Positions 27,247 to 36,781 of a stretch of DNA of 64,000 nucleotides are shown here, one piece after another. Position 1 is the stretch's first letter; each line of letters begins with the position of its first letter. A program made the position numbers and the translations under genes. Source of the DNA: MSPOR6 sp964652195 (lineage in GTDB: Bacteria > Poribacteria > WGA-4E > WGA-3G); assembly GCA_964652195.1 (NCBI GenBank), contig CAZZBB010000010.1:1-64000 (forward strand). The letters run 5' to 3'. Under the pieces are notes generated by a model. That model worked only from the letters and a program-made list of their open reading frames with translations. It ran no database searches and was not told the origin of the DNA.

Positions 27247-27369
27247 GGTTAACTCCTATGGATCAGCGGACAGATTCAATATAATTCATTATACCGAATC
27301 TGATGAAATTATACATTAAAACTTCGGTGTTTGGGTATATAAATAATTTGTCACTATATGTGTCAATTT

Positions 27370-27592
27370 TGTAGCATAAACTGTTAGTTTGTGCTATACC
27401 GAAAGACGCAATCTGGAAGATTGCGATACATATATCGGGCGGGTAGACCCGTTCCTACGAAGAGAAATTATATCGGTACGAACAATGCGTAGTTATAAGA
27501 TACACTATAATAAAGTGACAAAATCTTTACATACCCGTGGAGATTCTGCAGGGGCAATCTCCAAGTCGCGACCGGGAGGTCGCTCCTACAGA
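27370..27592. repeat. Tandem cluster of five different hairpins
   Basis: Hairpins in order: TGTAGCATAAACT...AGTTTGTGC (27370-27398); CGCAATCT/AGATTGCG (27407-27425); CGGGT/ACCCG (27440-27451); GGAGATT/AATCTCC (27539-27562); GCGACC/GGTCGC (27568-27583). The third and the fifth are followed by TTCCTACGAAGAG and TCCTACAGAAGA. It lies in the 470-base gene-free gap between the dehydratase and the MFS transporter. Confidence 0.75.
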
Positions 27593-27716
27593 AGATAGTT
27601 TCCAGTAATATTCAATTCCATAAAATTTATGTGATGACATATTATTTATTAGAATTGGTATTAGGTCATAATCTGATTGATTATCCTTATGTTATGTGTG
27701 AAAATAGTAAACAAAT

Positions 27717-29066
27717 ATGAATGTTAGGATGAATATGAAAGACGACAAAAAATCAATTTTCGGTTGGTGTATGTATGACTGGGCAAATTCAGCATATATT
27801 ACAACGGTTGGTGTTGCCTTATTACCTATCTATTTCGCTGAAGGAATTGTCGGTAAAGATGGTGTGGATATTCTTGGGCAGACATTTAGTGCTACAGCCT
27901 TATGGGGTTTCATGCTTGGTACTGCTGCACTGATAGTTTTTCTTTTTGCCCCGATACTCGGTTCAATAGCGGATTTTTCTTCAGCCAAGAAACGGTTTCT
28001 TATATTTTTTGCTTACTCTGGTAGTTTTTTTGCTATCCTCCTTGTCTTTTGTAGTCCTCGGAGTGCTACTGGTCCAGGAGATGTTTGGTTAGCAATTGTA
28101 TTATATATCTGTACGCAAATTTGTTTTATTGGTGGTAATGTTTTTTATGATGCTTTTTTACCATTACTTACCTCAGAGGATAAACTTGATAGTGTATCAG
28201 CAAAAGGATTTGCCTATGGTTATATTGGAGGATCCATACAATTTGGTATAGCCCTTGTTCTTGTATCTATGCATAAGACTTTCGGTATTCAGGATCAAAC
28301 TTTGGCTGTTCGTATTGCTATGGGTATGTCCGGATTATGGTGGGCAGGTTGGACATTACTAACCATAAAATATCTTAAAGAAGAAAATAACCAGCATGAA
28401 TTACCCGAACAATATCGTCATCTATCCAAAATCATTGGTTATGTTTCATTAGGTTTCAATCGTACACTCGCTACAGCAAGAAAAGTAGGTAATTTTAAAA
28501 ACCTGACTCTATTCTTGATTGCATATATGGTGTATAACGATGGTATTCACACTGTCACCAGTATGGGCACAATATATGGGAAAGAGGAATTAGGGTTAAC
28601 AAATACACACCTGATGTTAACACTCTTACTCATCCAGCTTGTTGCATTTATAGGAGCATTGATATTCGGTAGAGTTGCTAATAGAATTGGTGCCAGACGT
28701 TCTGTCATGGTCTCTTTAGTCCTTTGGATTGCAGTTGTAATTTATGGGTATTTTATACATTCTGCTACAGAATTCTTTATTTTAGGAATAACTGTTGGTT
28801 TTGTACTTGGAGGTACACAAGCCCTCAGTCGATCCTTCTATGGTGCGATGATACCGGAAAACGCAAGTGCGGAGTTTTATGGATTCTATTCTGTTTTCAG
28901 TAAGTTTTCTGCTATATGGGGACCGTATACATTTGGCATAATCCGTCAGATTACGGGGACTGCGCGGTTGGCAATTATCTCATTAATGGTATTCTTTATC
29001 CTTGGATTTATTCTTCTCGCTTTTGTAAATGAGGAAAAAGGGAAATCAGAAAAAATGTCTTATTGA
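27717..29066 (+). CDS. MFS transporter of the UMF1 (Atg22-like) family
   Basis: 449 aa, about twelve transmembrane helices. The N-terminal GWCMYDWANSAYITTV motif is the hallmark of UMF1/Atg22-type transporters, and FYDAFLPLL and GLSRSFYGAMIPE-like (GTQALSRSFYGAMIPENA) motifs follow. Substrate unknown; family members have been linked to efflux of amino acids or nucleoside-like compounds. The start is uncertain: ATG 27717, 27729 and 27735 are in frame, and the last has AGGAT upstream. It stands alone on the plus strand. Confidence 0.85.
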   Translation: MNVRMNMKDDKKSIFGWCMYDWANSAYITTVGVALLPIYFAEGIVGKDGVDILGQTFSATALWGFMLGTAALIVFLFAPILGSIADFSSAKKRFLIFFAYSGSFFAILLVFCSPRSATGPGDVWLAIVLYICTQICFIGGNVFYDAFLPLLTSEDKLDSVSAKGFAYGYIGGSIQFGIALVLVSMHKTFGIQDQTLAVRIAMGMSGLWWAGWTLLTIKYLKEENNQHELPEQYRHLSKIIGYVSLGFNRTLATARKVGNFKNLTLFLIAYMVYNDGIHTVTSMGTIYGKEELGLTNTHLMLTLLLIQLVAFIGALIFGRVANRIGARRSVMVSLVLWIAVVIYGYFIHSATEFFILGITVGFVLGGTQALSRSFYGAMIPENASAEFYGFYSVFSKFSAIWGPYTFGIIRQITGTARLAIISLMVFFILGFILLAFVNEEKGKSEKMSY

Positions 29067-29176
29067 CAGGTCTATTTGTATTATAGGTATAAAAATTCAT
29101 CGGTATATCATTTTTCAAGATCTTTGTGTCATTAATTACAACGTAAGTTTGATAAATCAGATTTTTGTTTTCTGTA

Positions 29177-29301
29177 CGGCAATCAACGGTATGAATGCCA
29201 TTTGGGTATTCACAAGGACATTCCCAAAATTACATCCCGATCCTACTAAGGGGAGGAAACAGGATCTTGCAGGATTGGGAATTAGAATCCTCTCTTACAG
29301 A
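29177..29301. repeat. Two dispersed repeat copies before the WD40 gene
   Basis: CAATCAACGGTATGAATGCC (29179 on) recurs at 43367, and GGAAACAGGATCTTGCAGGAT...TCTCTTACAGAAAAG (29256-29305) is a decayed copy of the GGGGATCGGAATCCC repeat at 26041 and 56785. The region 29067-29333 has no gene. Confidence 0.55.
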
Positions 29302-29333
29302 AAAGAAATCGCGAAAATGGAAATGGAGCAAGT

Positions 29334-31292
29334 ATGAATAACGATAGTCAAAGCAATTACAGTCGCTGGGGATTACCAGAGTTTTCAAAATTACGACTTG
29401 GAAAGGGTAGGGCAAACGATATTGAATTTTCTGATGATGGATCACAGTTTGCTGTTGCAACCCCTACAGGTATATGGATATATGACGCTAAAACAGGAAA
29501 AGAACTGTCTCTATTGCAAAATCCTGGTCCTGGTATTAGTGCAATAGCATTTTCACCAAATAGTAAGATTATCGCTGCTGCGTCAAGCAATAGGTTGGAA
29601 GGAAAAATTCAGTTTTGGGATGTAAATGCCCAAAAACTCCTTACAAATATAGAAGCCCAACAAGGAATAACCACTCTATTTTTCTCAGATGATGGAACTC
29701 AAATTGCTTCAACGGGTAATTATGGACGTGTTGGAATATGGAATATAAGTAATACACTGAAACCTGAAGTCATTAGGAAAGTTCGATTAGAACAGATAGA
29801 AAGTTGGGGTCAATCACAATTAGCGGAACTTTCACCTGATATGCGTTTCTTAGCAATAACTAAACCAGATTGGAAACACGAGTATTTTCCAATTTATCTC
29901 TATGATGCGGTTAATGGTAAGTTGATACATTCTTTTACGTGGCATACAAGGAACATAGATTCCATTGCTTTTTCACCTGATAGTAAGTTATTAATCAGTG
30001 GTGATGAATATGAGACGCTCCGATTATGGAATACGGAAACAGGAAAATCAGTATCAGAACTGCATTGGCAAAGGGGATCTTCTACTTTATCGCTTACTTT
30101 TTCTCGGAATGGTAAGTTTTTTGCAAGCGGACATTATGATGGTATAAAATTATGGAGGAAAAGTAATAAACCCGAAATAGATGATGAAACAATCGGGAAT
30201 TATTGTCAATTTCAACATATAATTAATCATCAAGATTATGTCTATAAGTTTGCGTTTTCTCCTGATGAAAATTCACTTCTCTCTGTAAGTAAAGATGGTA
30301 CAATACGTGCATGGGATACCACTACAGGAGAAGAACGTATTGTATGTAAAGAACATATTGAAGGAATTAATGGTCTCGTACTATCTAAAACTGATGATAC
30401 TCTCACTACTTTAAATCGACCATTTAATCATTTTGGTGTGTTTCAACGAAGAACATGGGATACAGAAACAGGAAATCTGCTTTCAACAGATTTTATGCAA
30501 GGATTTCGTGTAATAACTATGGAAATGTCCAAAGATAACAAATTATTTGCTACACATGATATTGGCGGCAACTGTCTTTTACGTAATATGGAAACTGAAT
30601 CATTAGATGTCATAGCTAAATTCTCATTAGAAGGCGTTCCAAGATCATGTTTGAATGTCAAATTTGCTTTCTCAGAGGATAGTACAATGCTGGCTGCAGG
30701 TGCTGAGAATGGGAGTGTTCATGTATGGAAGATTAATGTTAGGAAGCAATCCTTAATAGGCAGATTATCCTCAGGTTTTAAAAAGATGCAGCTTAAGTTT
30801 AAAGAAAATGGTCATTCAGATTTTACTGAGTCATTAGCATTTTCACCTGATGGGAAGACATTAGCAACAAGTGGTAGTGACAAAGTCATACACTTATGGA
30901 ATGTGTCGGATAGTACTTTACTTTTTACACTTACCGGACATCAATACCGAGTGAATACTTTGGCATTCTCCTCAGATGGAAAAACCTTGGCAAGCGGAGC
31001 TGAAAAATTATATTTATGGGATGTTGAAACCGGTAAAGAACTCAAGAGAATTCCGATTGATAGTAGAATTAGAATAGGTGTGTTGATCTATTCTCCGGAT
31101 GGTAATATAATAATAATGGGTGGATCAGATGGAATTAATTTGTACGATACGCGTTCAGGTCTTATTTCAAACCTACATTTTGGTTCGACCAATACACTGA
31201 AATTTTCTGCTGATGGAAAGACCCTCATGAGTGTAGAGAGTTCTGGATCAGTTCTGTTTTGGGATTGGGATGAAATTGCACCAATACATTAA
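29334..31292 (+). CDS. WD40-repeat protein, 14 repeats
   Basis: 652 aa. At least 14 WD40 units can be counted by the FSPDGK-LASG pattern (from IEFSDDGSQFAVAT at residue 31 to LKFSADGKTLMSVE near 628), enough for two seven-bladed propellers. No signal peptide or transmembrane helix. The N-terminus (WGLPEFSKLRLGKGR) matches the start of the propeller in the next gene. It should be a protein-interaction platform, probably in the cytoplasm. GGAG lies 6 bases before ATG 29334. It starts a plus-strand run that continues to 36706. Confidence 0.82.
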   Translation: MNNDSQSNYSRWGLPEFSKLRLGKGRANDIEFSDDGSQFAVATPTGIWIYDAKTGKELSLLQNPGPGISAIAFSPNSKIIAAASSNRLEGKIQFWDVNAQKLLTNIEAQQGITTLFFSDDGTQIASTGNYGRVGIWNISNTLKPEVIRKVRLEQIESWGQSQLAELSPDMRFLAITKPDWKHEYFPIYLYDAVNGKLIHSFTWHTRNIDSIAFSPDSKLLISGDEYETLRLWNTETGKSVSELHWQRGSSTLSLTFSRNGKFFASGHYDGIKLWRKSNKPEIDDETIGNYCQFQHIINHQDYVYKFAFSPDENSLLSVSKDGTIRAWDTTTGEERIVCKEHIEGINGLVLSKTDDTLTTLNRPFNHFGVFQRRTWDTETGNLLSTDFMQGFRVITMEMSKDNKLFATHDIGGNCLLRNMETESLDVIAKFSLEGVPRSCLNVKFAFSEDSTMLAAGAENGSVHVWKINVRKQSLIGRLSSGFKKMQLKFKENGHSDFTESLAFSPDGKTLATSGSDKVIHLWNVSDSTLLFTLTGHQYRVNTLAFSSDGKTLASGAEKLYLWDVETGKELKRIPIDSRIRIGVLIYSPDGNIIIMGGSDGINLYDTRSGLISNLHFGSTNTLKFSADGKTLMSVESSGSVLFWDWDEIAPIH

Positions 31293-31330
31293 TATCCTTC
31301 TCTATTCAGATTTACTTGGAGTAATTTAAA

Positions 31331-34003
31331 GTGTTAGGTAATATTGAAAAAGTTATGAATCATGTCAGTGTAGTTATGGAAAACGTTATTTACAATTACA
31401 AAAGACACAGTACATTTGTATTGTATTGTGTGAATTTACTATACCTCTTTTTTACAGGATTCATCCTTCTGACTGGATGTAATACACCAAGTTCAGATCC
31501 TCCATCTAATGTTGCTACTATATCAGACTTAGATGATTCGAAAATTCGTGAAAAGGTATTTGAAGAGGCAATTCATGAATCAGACTTAAAAATACTTCCA
31601 AATACATCTGGTGAAAACATTTATTATGCGAATCCTAAAGGATCACCTTATACCGGATGGGTAAAGAATATTCGAAAACTACAGCAAGTTCAGAACGGTA
31701 AAAAACATGGGATATACATCACTTGGTACGGAAATTGGCAAAAAGCAATAGAGGGAAATTACAATAGAGGACTTCGTGATGGTGCATGGATAGAATGGGA
31801 CCCTATTGGAAAAAAAGAGAGCGAAGGTAATTACATGAACGGTAGACGAACTGGATTGTGGACGGTCTGGAATCCTGATGGGGAGAAATCAAGCGAAATT
31901 ACATACGAAAACGGTAAAGTTCTAACCACAAAAAGTCTCCGACAAGTTGAGAGCGAGATATCTACTGATAGTAGTAATATAGAAGATACCGAGAAGTTTG
32001 TTTTTCTTCAGCGTGATAATACTCAAGAAGACAAACGGTTTGGATTACCAAAAGGTGCAAAAACTCGTTTCGGTAAAGGAAGAATATCCAATGTTCAATC
32101 CTCTCCTGATGGGAAACGATTGGCAGTAACGACATCTATAGGTTTATGGATCTATGATACAGGCAGTGGTGAAGTATATGGTGTACCGGGAAAAACAGGT
32201 CGTTTGGATGGCGTTGTATTCAATCCTGATGAAAAAACCATTGCAACTTTTGGAGGAAATCCTCACTTCAGTCTATGGGAAGCAGACACTGGTAAACTAA
32301 TTAAGTCTATAAAAGGAGGATATGCTGAGACACTTCTTTTCAGTCCAGATGGTAGACTGCTTACAAGTCTTTACCAGAACAGAGACACTCAACTATGGGA
32401 TATAAGTACTGGCAACCATATACATACTCTTTTTTCGAATACACCAGAAGGGATTACTATATCTTTTAGTCCAGAGGGTGACATTTTTGCGACTGCCCAT
32501 GGGGATACACTTGAGTTATGGGATACTCTCACCGGACAAAAGACACATACCCTCTCAGGAGATGATTACGAATTTAACACTATCCAATTCAGTCCTGATG
32601 GTTCAACGCTGGCAACTCGCTATAGTAATGGTCGTGTTCATCTATGGGAAACACATACGTGGAGAAAAAAACACTTTACCCAGCTACAACAGCAAGATTC
32701 TGTTTCAACGGTATTGTATAGTCCTGATGGGTCAAAACTGATCTATGGCCATGGGAACGGAACAGTGACAATATGGAATGCAATTACGGGACAACACTTG
32801 AATACACTTTCTGAATCTGCCAATGGTGTACGATCTCTTGCAATTAATGCAGATGGAAGCATCATAGCAAGTGGTCATCTATATGGAACATTACAAATAT
32901 GGGATTTACACACTGGAGAATTAATGAAGATATGGAACAATGAGACTTCAGCTAACGAGGATATTCCCCACCATGATAGGCATAGAAAGACTATTACCTA
33001 CCTTTCGTTTAATTCCGAGGCAAATACTTTAATGAGTCAGAGGGAAACCGATGTGATCCAAATTTGGGATCTCGCTACCGGACAACAGATAAAGGAGCTT
33101 TCAGGTTTTAATAAAGAGCAAATCTCAGCCAGTATTTTTAGTCCTGATGGTAAAATTATAGCGTTCGGTGGAGGAAGGGGGTACATCCGTATATGGAATA
33201 TACTTACAGGAGAGTATACAAATTCATTCTCAGAAGATATAGGTTATGTTTCAAGTATTGTGTATAGTCCAAATGGGAAAACTCTGGCATGTGGTACCTG
33301 GGGTGGACGAATAATGCTATTAAATACACAAAGTGGTCGTCAAATGGTCTTATTCAAAGATTCTATCGATAGTATTAAAAGCCTAACCTATAGTCTTGAT
33401 GGAAGCACACTTGCAGGAGGCACAGAAGATGGAGACATCTATATATTTGATCTTTCTACCCGAAAAAAGACACATACCCTCACAGGTCATAAATCCAATG
33501 TTTATAGTGTTGCATTTAGTCCTGATGGAAAAACACTGGCGAGTGGGGAACGGAACCATGCGCTTCATCTTTGGGATGTTCCAACAGGCACACTCAAGAA
33601 AGCTATTAAGGAACATACTCATTATGTATCAAGCGTACTGTTTACTCCTGATGGAGAAACTTTAATCAGCGGAAGTTGGGACGGTACAATTCGATTCTGG
33701 GATTCCCATTCTGGTGAATTTAAGAAATCTTTTGAATGGGATACAATGGGGTGTCTTGCACTGAGTCCTGATGGGAAAACACTGGCTGCAGGAAGTGTTT
33801 TTTCACGTAACAATGTTTACAACTCCATACGTCTTTGGGACATAAAAACAGGAAAAGTGCGTAATACCTTGTTTGGACACACAGATTGGATTTCAAGCGT
33901 TACCTTTAGCCCAAATGGAAAAATGCTTGTAAGTTCCAGTCACGACGGAACTGTGATTTTATGGGATGACATTTATGCACATAGTACAAGTAAAATAGAA
34001 TAG
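31331..34003 (+). CDS. Lipoprotein with MORN/YwqK repeats and 15 WD40 repeats
   Basis: 890 aa. A hydrophobic stretch followed by LLTGC gives a lipoprotein-type signal (cysteine near residue 50). Then comes a YwqK-like MORN region (GNYNRGLRDGAWIEW, GNYMNGRRTGLWTVW) at about residues 120-200. From residue 235 (GLPKGAKTRFGKGR) about 15 WD40 repeats fill the rest, two propellers or one large one. The start is GTG 31331 with GGAG upstream, or ATG 31355. It should be anchored in a membrane with the repeats outside the cytoplasm. It follows the WD40 gene by 38 bases. Confidence 0.78.
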   Translation: MLGNIEKVMNHVSVVMENVIYNYKRHSTFVLYCVNLLYLFFTGFILLTGCNTPSSDPPSNVATISDLDDSKIREKVFEEAIHESDLKILPNTSGENIYYANPKGSPYTGWVKNIRKLQQVQNGKKHGIYITWYGNWQKAIEGNYNRGLRDGAWIEWDPIGKKESEGNYMNGRRTGLWTVWNPDGEKSSEITYENGKVLTTKSLRQVESEISTDSSNIEDTEKFVFLQRDNTQEDKRFGLPKGAKTRFGKGRISNVQSSPDGKRLAVTTSIGLWIYDTGSGEVYGVPGKTGRLDGVVFNPDEKTIATFGGNPHFSLWEADTGKLIKSIKGGYAETLLFSPDGRLLTSLYQNRDTQLWDISTGNHIHTLFSNTPEGITISFSPEGDIFATAHGDTLELWDTLTGQKTHTLSGDDYEFNTIQFSPDGSTLATRYSNGRVHLWETHTWRKKHFTQLQQQDSVSTVLYSPDGSKLIYGHGNGTVTIWNAITGQHLNTLSESANGVRSLAINADGSIIASGHLYGTLQIWDLHTGELMKIWNNETSANEDIPHHDRHRKTITYLSFNSEANTLMSQRETDVIQIWDLATGQQIKELSGFNKEQISASIFSPDGKIIAFGGGRGYIRIWNILTGEYTNSFSEDIGYVSSIVYSPNGKTLACGTWGGRIMLLNTQSGRQMVLFKDSIDSIKSLTYSLDGSTLAGGTEDGDIYIFDLSTRKKTHTLTGHKSNVYSVAFSPDGKTLASGERNHALHLWDVPTGTLKKAIKEHTHYVSSVLFTPDGETLISGSWDGTIRFWDSHSGEFKKSFEWDTMGCLALSPDGKTLAAGSVFSRNNVYNSIRLWDIKTGKVRNTLFGHTDWISSVTFSPNGKMLVSSSHDGTVILWDDIYAHSTSKIE

Positions 34004-34064
34004 CTTGTGAAGGATTCATAAGAAAAACAATTAAGACATGCTTAATTTCAGAAAAGAGGGAAAT

Positions 34065-35318
34065 ATGGTTAAATGTGTAGTATCAAAATTGCTTGTAATT
34101 ACAAATTTCCGATATAGATATTTATACTTCATAGCATCGTTAGTTTTTCTGATTATACTCATAGTTTTGTTAAGTATATCTACTTCCAGCATAGCACAGG
34201 ATGTTACGACATTATCTGGTCGTCTAATTGATACAGCGGGTAAACCAATTCCCGATATTACAGTTCAGATGAGTCGGAATACTAAGGATAAAAATAAATC
34301 AGACAATACAGTGCAAGCAAGAACTGATTCAAAAGGTGGTTTCGCTTTTTCAAACATAGACTATAAGTCAATTAAGTTATATCTTTATTCTTCAAACAGA
34401 AGCCATAGGGTCAGAGTCCTTACCGCCGAATTTGGTGACATAACTCTTTACCCATTTACACAGTGGGGATCAACTCTGACCTTTGACTTAGAATCTGGTA
34501 CAAGGATGGAAGATGTGGTCATCACAGCAGACCATGAGAAGCAATCTCAAATACGGACGCGCGTAGTCTACGCAGATGGCACTCCTGTGAAAAATACCCG
34601 AGTATATGTGTATAGAACAATGCATGAATTTATTAGAAGAGGGTCGGGGTACAGCCAATCTCCAGAGGATACAGATGCTGAAGGTTATTTTGTTCAATAC
34701 GTAACAGCAACACATCATCCACAATACTATATTAGAATGGCAGTTAATCATCAAGATTTATACGGTAAAGCAGTGCCTTTTATATTAGAGAGTGAGAATG
34801 AAATCGTGTTGACATTAAATGGCAATTCAGGATCTAAAAACACACAACCCTTGGAGCAAAGTGAACGGTATTTAGCACTAAGAAGATATAGCGAACCATC
34901 AGCATCTTGGATTGTAAATCCTACGAACAACCATGCATACAAACTTACATATACCCAAACAATTGATGAAGCAATAACGCAAGCTACATCTGAAGATGCT
35001 TATGTTGTTTCAATTAACGATAAAGCAGAAGAAAAATGGCTTAGTAGTGTTTACGGAAATAGTCGTTATTGGATTGGACTGAGTGATGCTGAAAAAGAGG
35101 GAACTTGGAAATGGTTTAGTGGAGAGCCTATTGAATATACGAATTGGGAAGCGTATGAGCCGGAAGGTGGAAACACTGAAACTAAGGATTATGTCATGAC
35201 AGGTTATTTTGGATGGGGCTGGCACGCTTCTGATAAAACGCGGGAAGTATATAATTCTGACAATCGCAAACCTATTAAAGAAAGAACAATTCTTGAAAAA
35301 GAGTTTATCCTCCGTTGA
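34065..35318 (+). CDS. Exported protein with carboxypeptidase-regulatory-like and C-type lectin-like domains
   Basis: 417 aa from ATG 34065, chosen because AAAGAGGG precedes it. A hydrophobic signal lies at residues 15-45 (FIASLVFLIILIVLLSIS). Residues 55-110 are a carboxypeptidase-regulatory-like beta sandwich (LSGRLIDTAGKPIPDITV). The C-terminal third is a C-type lectin-like fold: WLSSVYGNSRYWIGLSDAE, GTWKWFSGEPIEYTNWEAYEP. No calcium-site EPN/WND is obvious, but NWEAYEPEGG is similar. It is probably an extracytoplasmic binding protein. It shares architecture with the next gene. Confidence 0.75.
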   Translation: MVKCVVSKLLVITNFRYRYLYFIASLVFLIILIVLLSISTSSIAQDVTTLSGRLIDTAGKPIPDITVQMSRNTKDKNKSDNTVQARTDSKGGFAFSNIDYKSIKLYLYSSNRSHRVRVLTAEFGDITLYPFTQWGSTLTFDLESGTRMEDVVITADHEKQSQIRTRVVYADGTPVKNTRVYVYRTMHEFIRRGSGYSQSPEDTDAEGYFVQYVTATHHPQYYIRMAVNHQDLYGKAVPFILESENEIVLTLNGNSGSKNTQPLEQSERYLALRRYSEPSASWIVNPTNNHAYKLTYTQTIDEAITQATSEDAYVVSINDKAEEKWLSSVYGNSRYWIGLSDAEKEGTWKWFSGEPIEYTNWEAYEPEGGNTETKDYVMTGYFGWGWHASDKTREVYNSDNRKPIKERTILEKEFILR

Positions 35319-35395
35319 TTACATTAAAGAGACATGAATTATCAGAATGGTATTACTTCCTCCTACATTGATTTCACTTTAAGGTATCTTCAATT

Positions 35396-36706
35396 ATGAC
35401 GTGTATTAAAATAAACCACTTTTTTCTTTCTATATTACTAATCGGATTTAGTGTGACCTTCAATGCATGCGACTCTCAGAATAGTGCAACAACTTTTTCA
35501 GGAAAACTCGTTGACGAAAATTGGAATCCGATTCGTGGTCACATTGTTACATTATACCCTATTGAGATGAGTGAAAATGGATCCGTTATTTTTAAGCCGT
35601 TAATGGCTATTGCAGCATCACCAGAATTTCTAACTGCAAAGACAGATAACAACGGAGACTTCACATTTAAAGGTCCCATCAAATCAGGTATGAAACGTAT
35701 GGGACTTATCCCTTCAGAACTCTTGGAAGATATTCTGAAAGGTGAGTTGCCAGATCATGACTCTAAAATGGAATATGAACTTGTCACAGTCAAGATTGGT
35801 CCAATGACAATCAACAAAAGTCCTATGGGAGTTGGTCTTACAACTTTCTCTTTGCAAGCTGATAAAAATATTAAGGACGTAATCATTACTGCGCGTGCGA
35901 ATATGTGGATAGAAGGCAAGATTAGGTTTGCTAACAAGAAACCGTTAAGTGATTCTGATGTATTATTCAAAATTCAATCTCGTCTGGAAGATAAGACAGG
36001 TGGATCAAAATATAATGATCAAATCCATAAGACTGATAAGAAAGGTAATTTCAGGTTTGATTTATTCTACCGTGATCAACCTAAGTTTTATAAGGTATCA
36101 GTAGAATATCAAGGATTGACAGCTGCCTCCAAAGAATTTCGAATACTTGGGGGTTCTCACCACAAAGGTTTAGTATTAACTCTCAATGGTAATAGTAGTG
36201 ATATACCTGAAAATCCAGAATTGCCCCAACAACAACCACTACCTGGTATGCTACCCTTACCAAGCGAAACCACACCTGAAGAATGGATTATCAATCCTGA
36301 AAATGGACATGCCTATGTAATAATTATATGTGAAAGTATTGAAGCGGCAAGAGCTCAAGCTGCAACAGAAGGAGCGTATCTTGTTGCGATTAACGATGAA
36401 GCCGAACAGAAATGGTTATCAGGTGTATTTGGTTATGAATTATATTGGATTGGACTGCATAAGACCGAAGAGGATACGGAATGGAAATGGAGCAACGGAG
36501 ATTCACTGACATATACCAACTGGGGACCTAAAGAAAGGTTTCAACCGGATTATATAACTGGAAGTAAGAAAACGGCTGCTGTTATGACGTTTGTGGAGGG
36601 AGAATGGCATGCGATTGCATCCGATGATCTATTCTGGAACGTTACCAAGTGGGCACTTCTTGAAAAGGACAAAGTATATATCGGGACAACCGGAGAAAAT
36701 AGGTAA
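35396..36706 (+). CDS. Lipoprotein with beta-sandwich and C-type lectin-like domain
   Basis: 436 aa. Signal peptide with a lipobox ending FNAC (cysteine 25). FSGKLVDENWNPIRGHIV marks a carboxypeptidase-regulatory-like sandwich, then a second similar sandwich near residue 160-240 (IEGKIRFANKKPLSDSDV), and a C-terminal C-type lectin-like domain (WLSGVFGYELYWIGLHKTEE, WKWSNGDSLTYTNWGPKE). It is clearly a relative of the preceding gene. Anchored in the outer or inner membrane; likely binds protein or carbohydrate. Ligand unknown. Confidence 0.78.
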   Translation: MTCIKINHFFLSILLIGFSVTFNACDSQNSATTFSGKLVDENWNPIRGHIVTLYPIEMSENGSVIFKPLMAIAASPEFLTAKTDNNGDFTFKGPIKSGMKRMGLIPSELLEDILKGELPDHDSKMEYELVTVKIGPMTINKSPMGVGLTTFSLQADKNIKDVIITARANMWIEGKIRFANKKPLSDSDVLFKIQSRLEDKTGGSKYNDQIHKTDKKGNFRFDLFYRDQPKFYKVSVEYQGLTAASKEFRILGGSHHKGLVLTLNGNSSDIPENPELPQQQPLPGMLPLPSETTPEEWIINPENGHAYVIIICESIEAARAQAATEGAYLVAINDEAEQKWLSGVFGYELYWIGLHKTEEDTEWKWSNGDSLTYTNWGPKERFQPDYITGSKKTAAVMTFVEGEWHAIASDDLFWNVTKWALLEKDKVYIGTTGENR

Positions 36707-36781
36707 TTGTGGTGTAAAGGATAATACAATAGTTCTGTATTGTCTCTTTTCACCTGAGTATGAATATTCTTATGAATGGTT

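Noticed and set aside
27370..27592. CRISPR array
   Set aside because: The repeats are palindromes of different sequence with irregular spacing; no equal-length spacers or cas genes.
27389..27598. Open frame of 69 codons
   Set aside because: Lies wholly across the hairpin cluster; the translated residues come from the palindromes.
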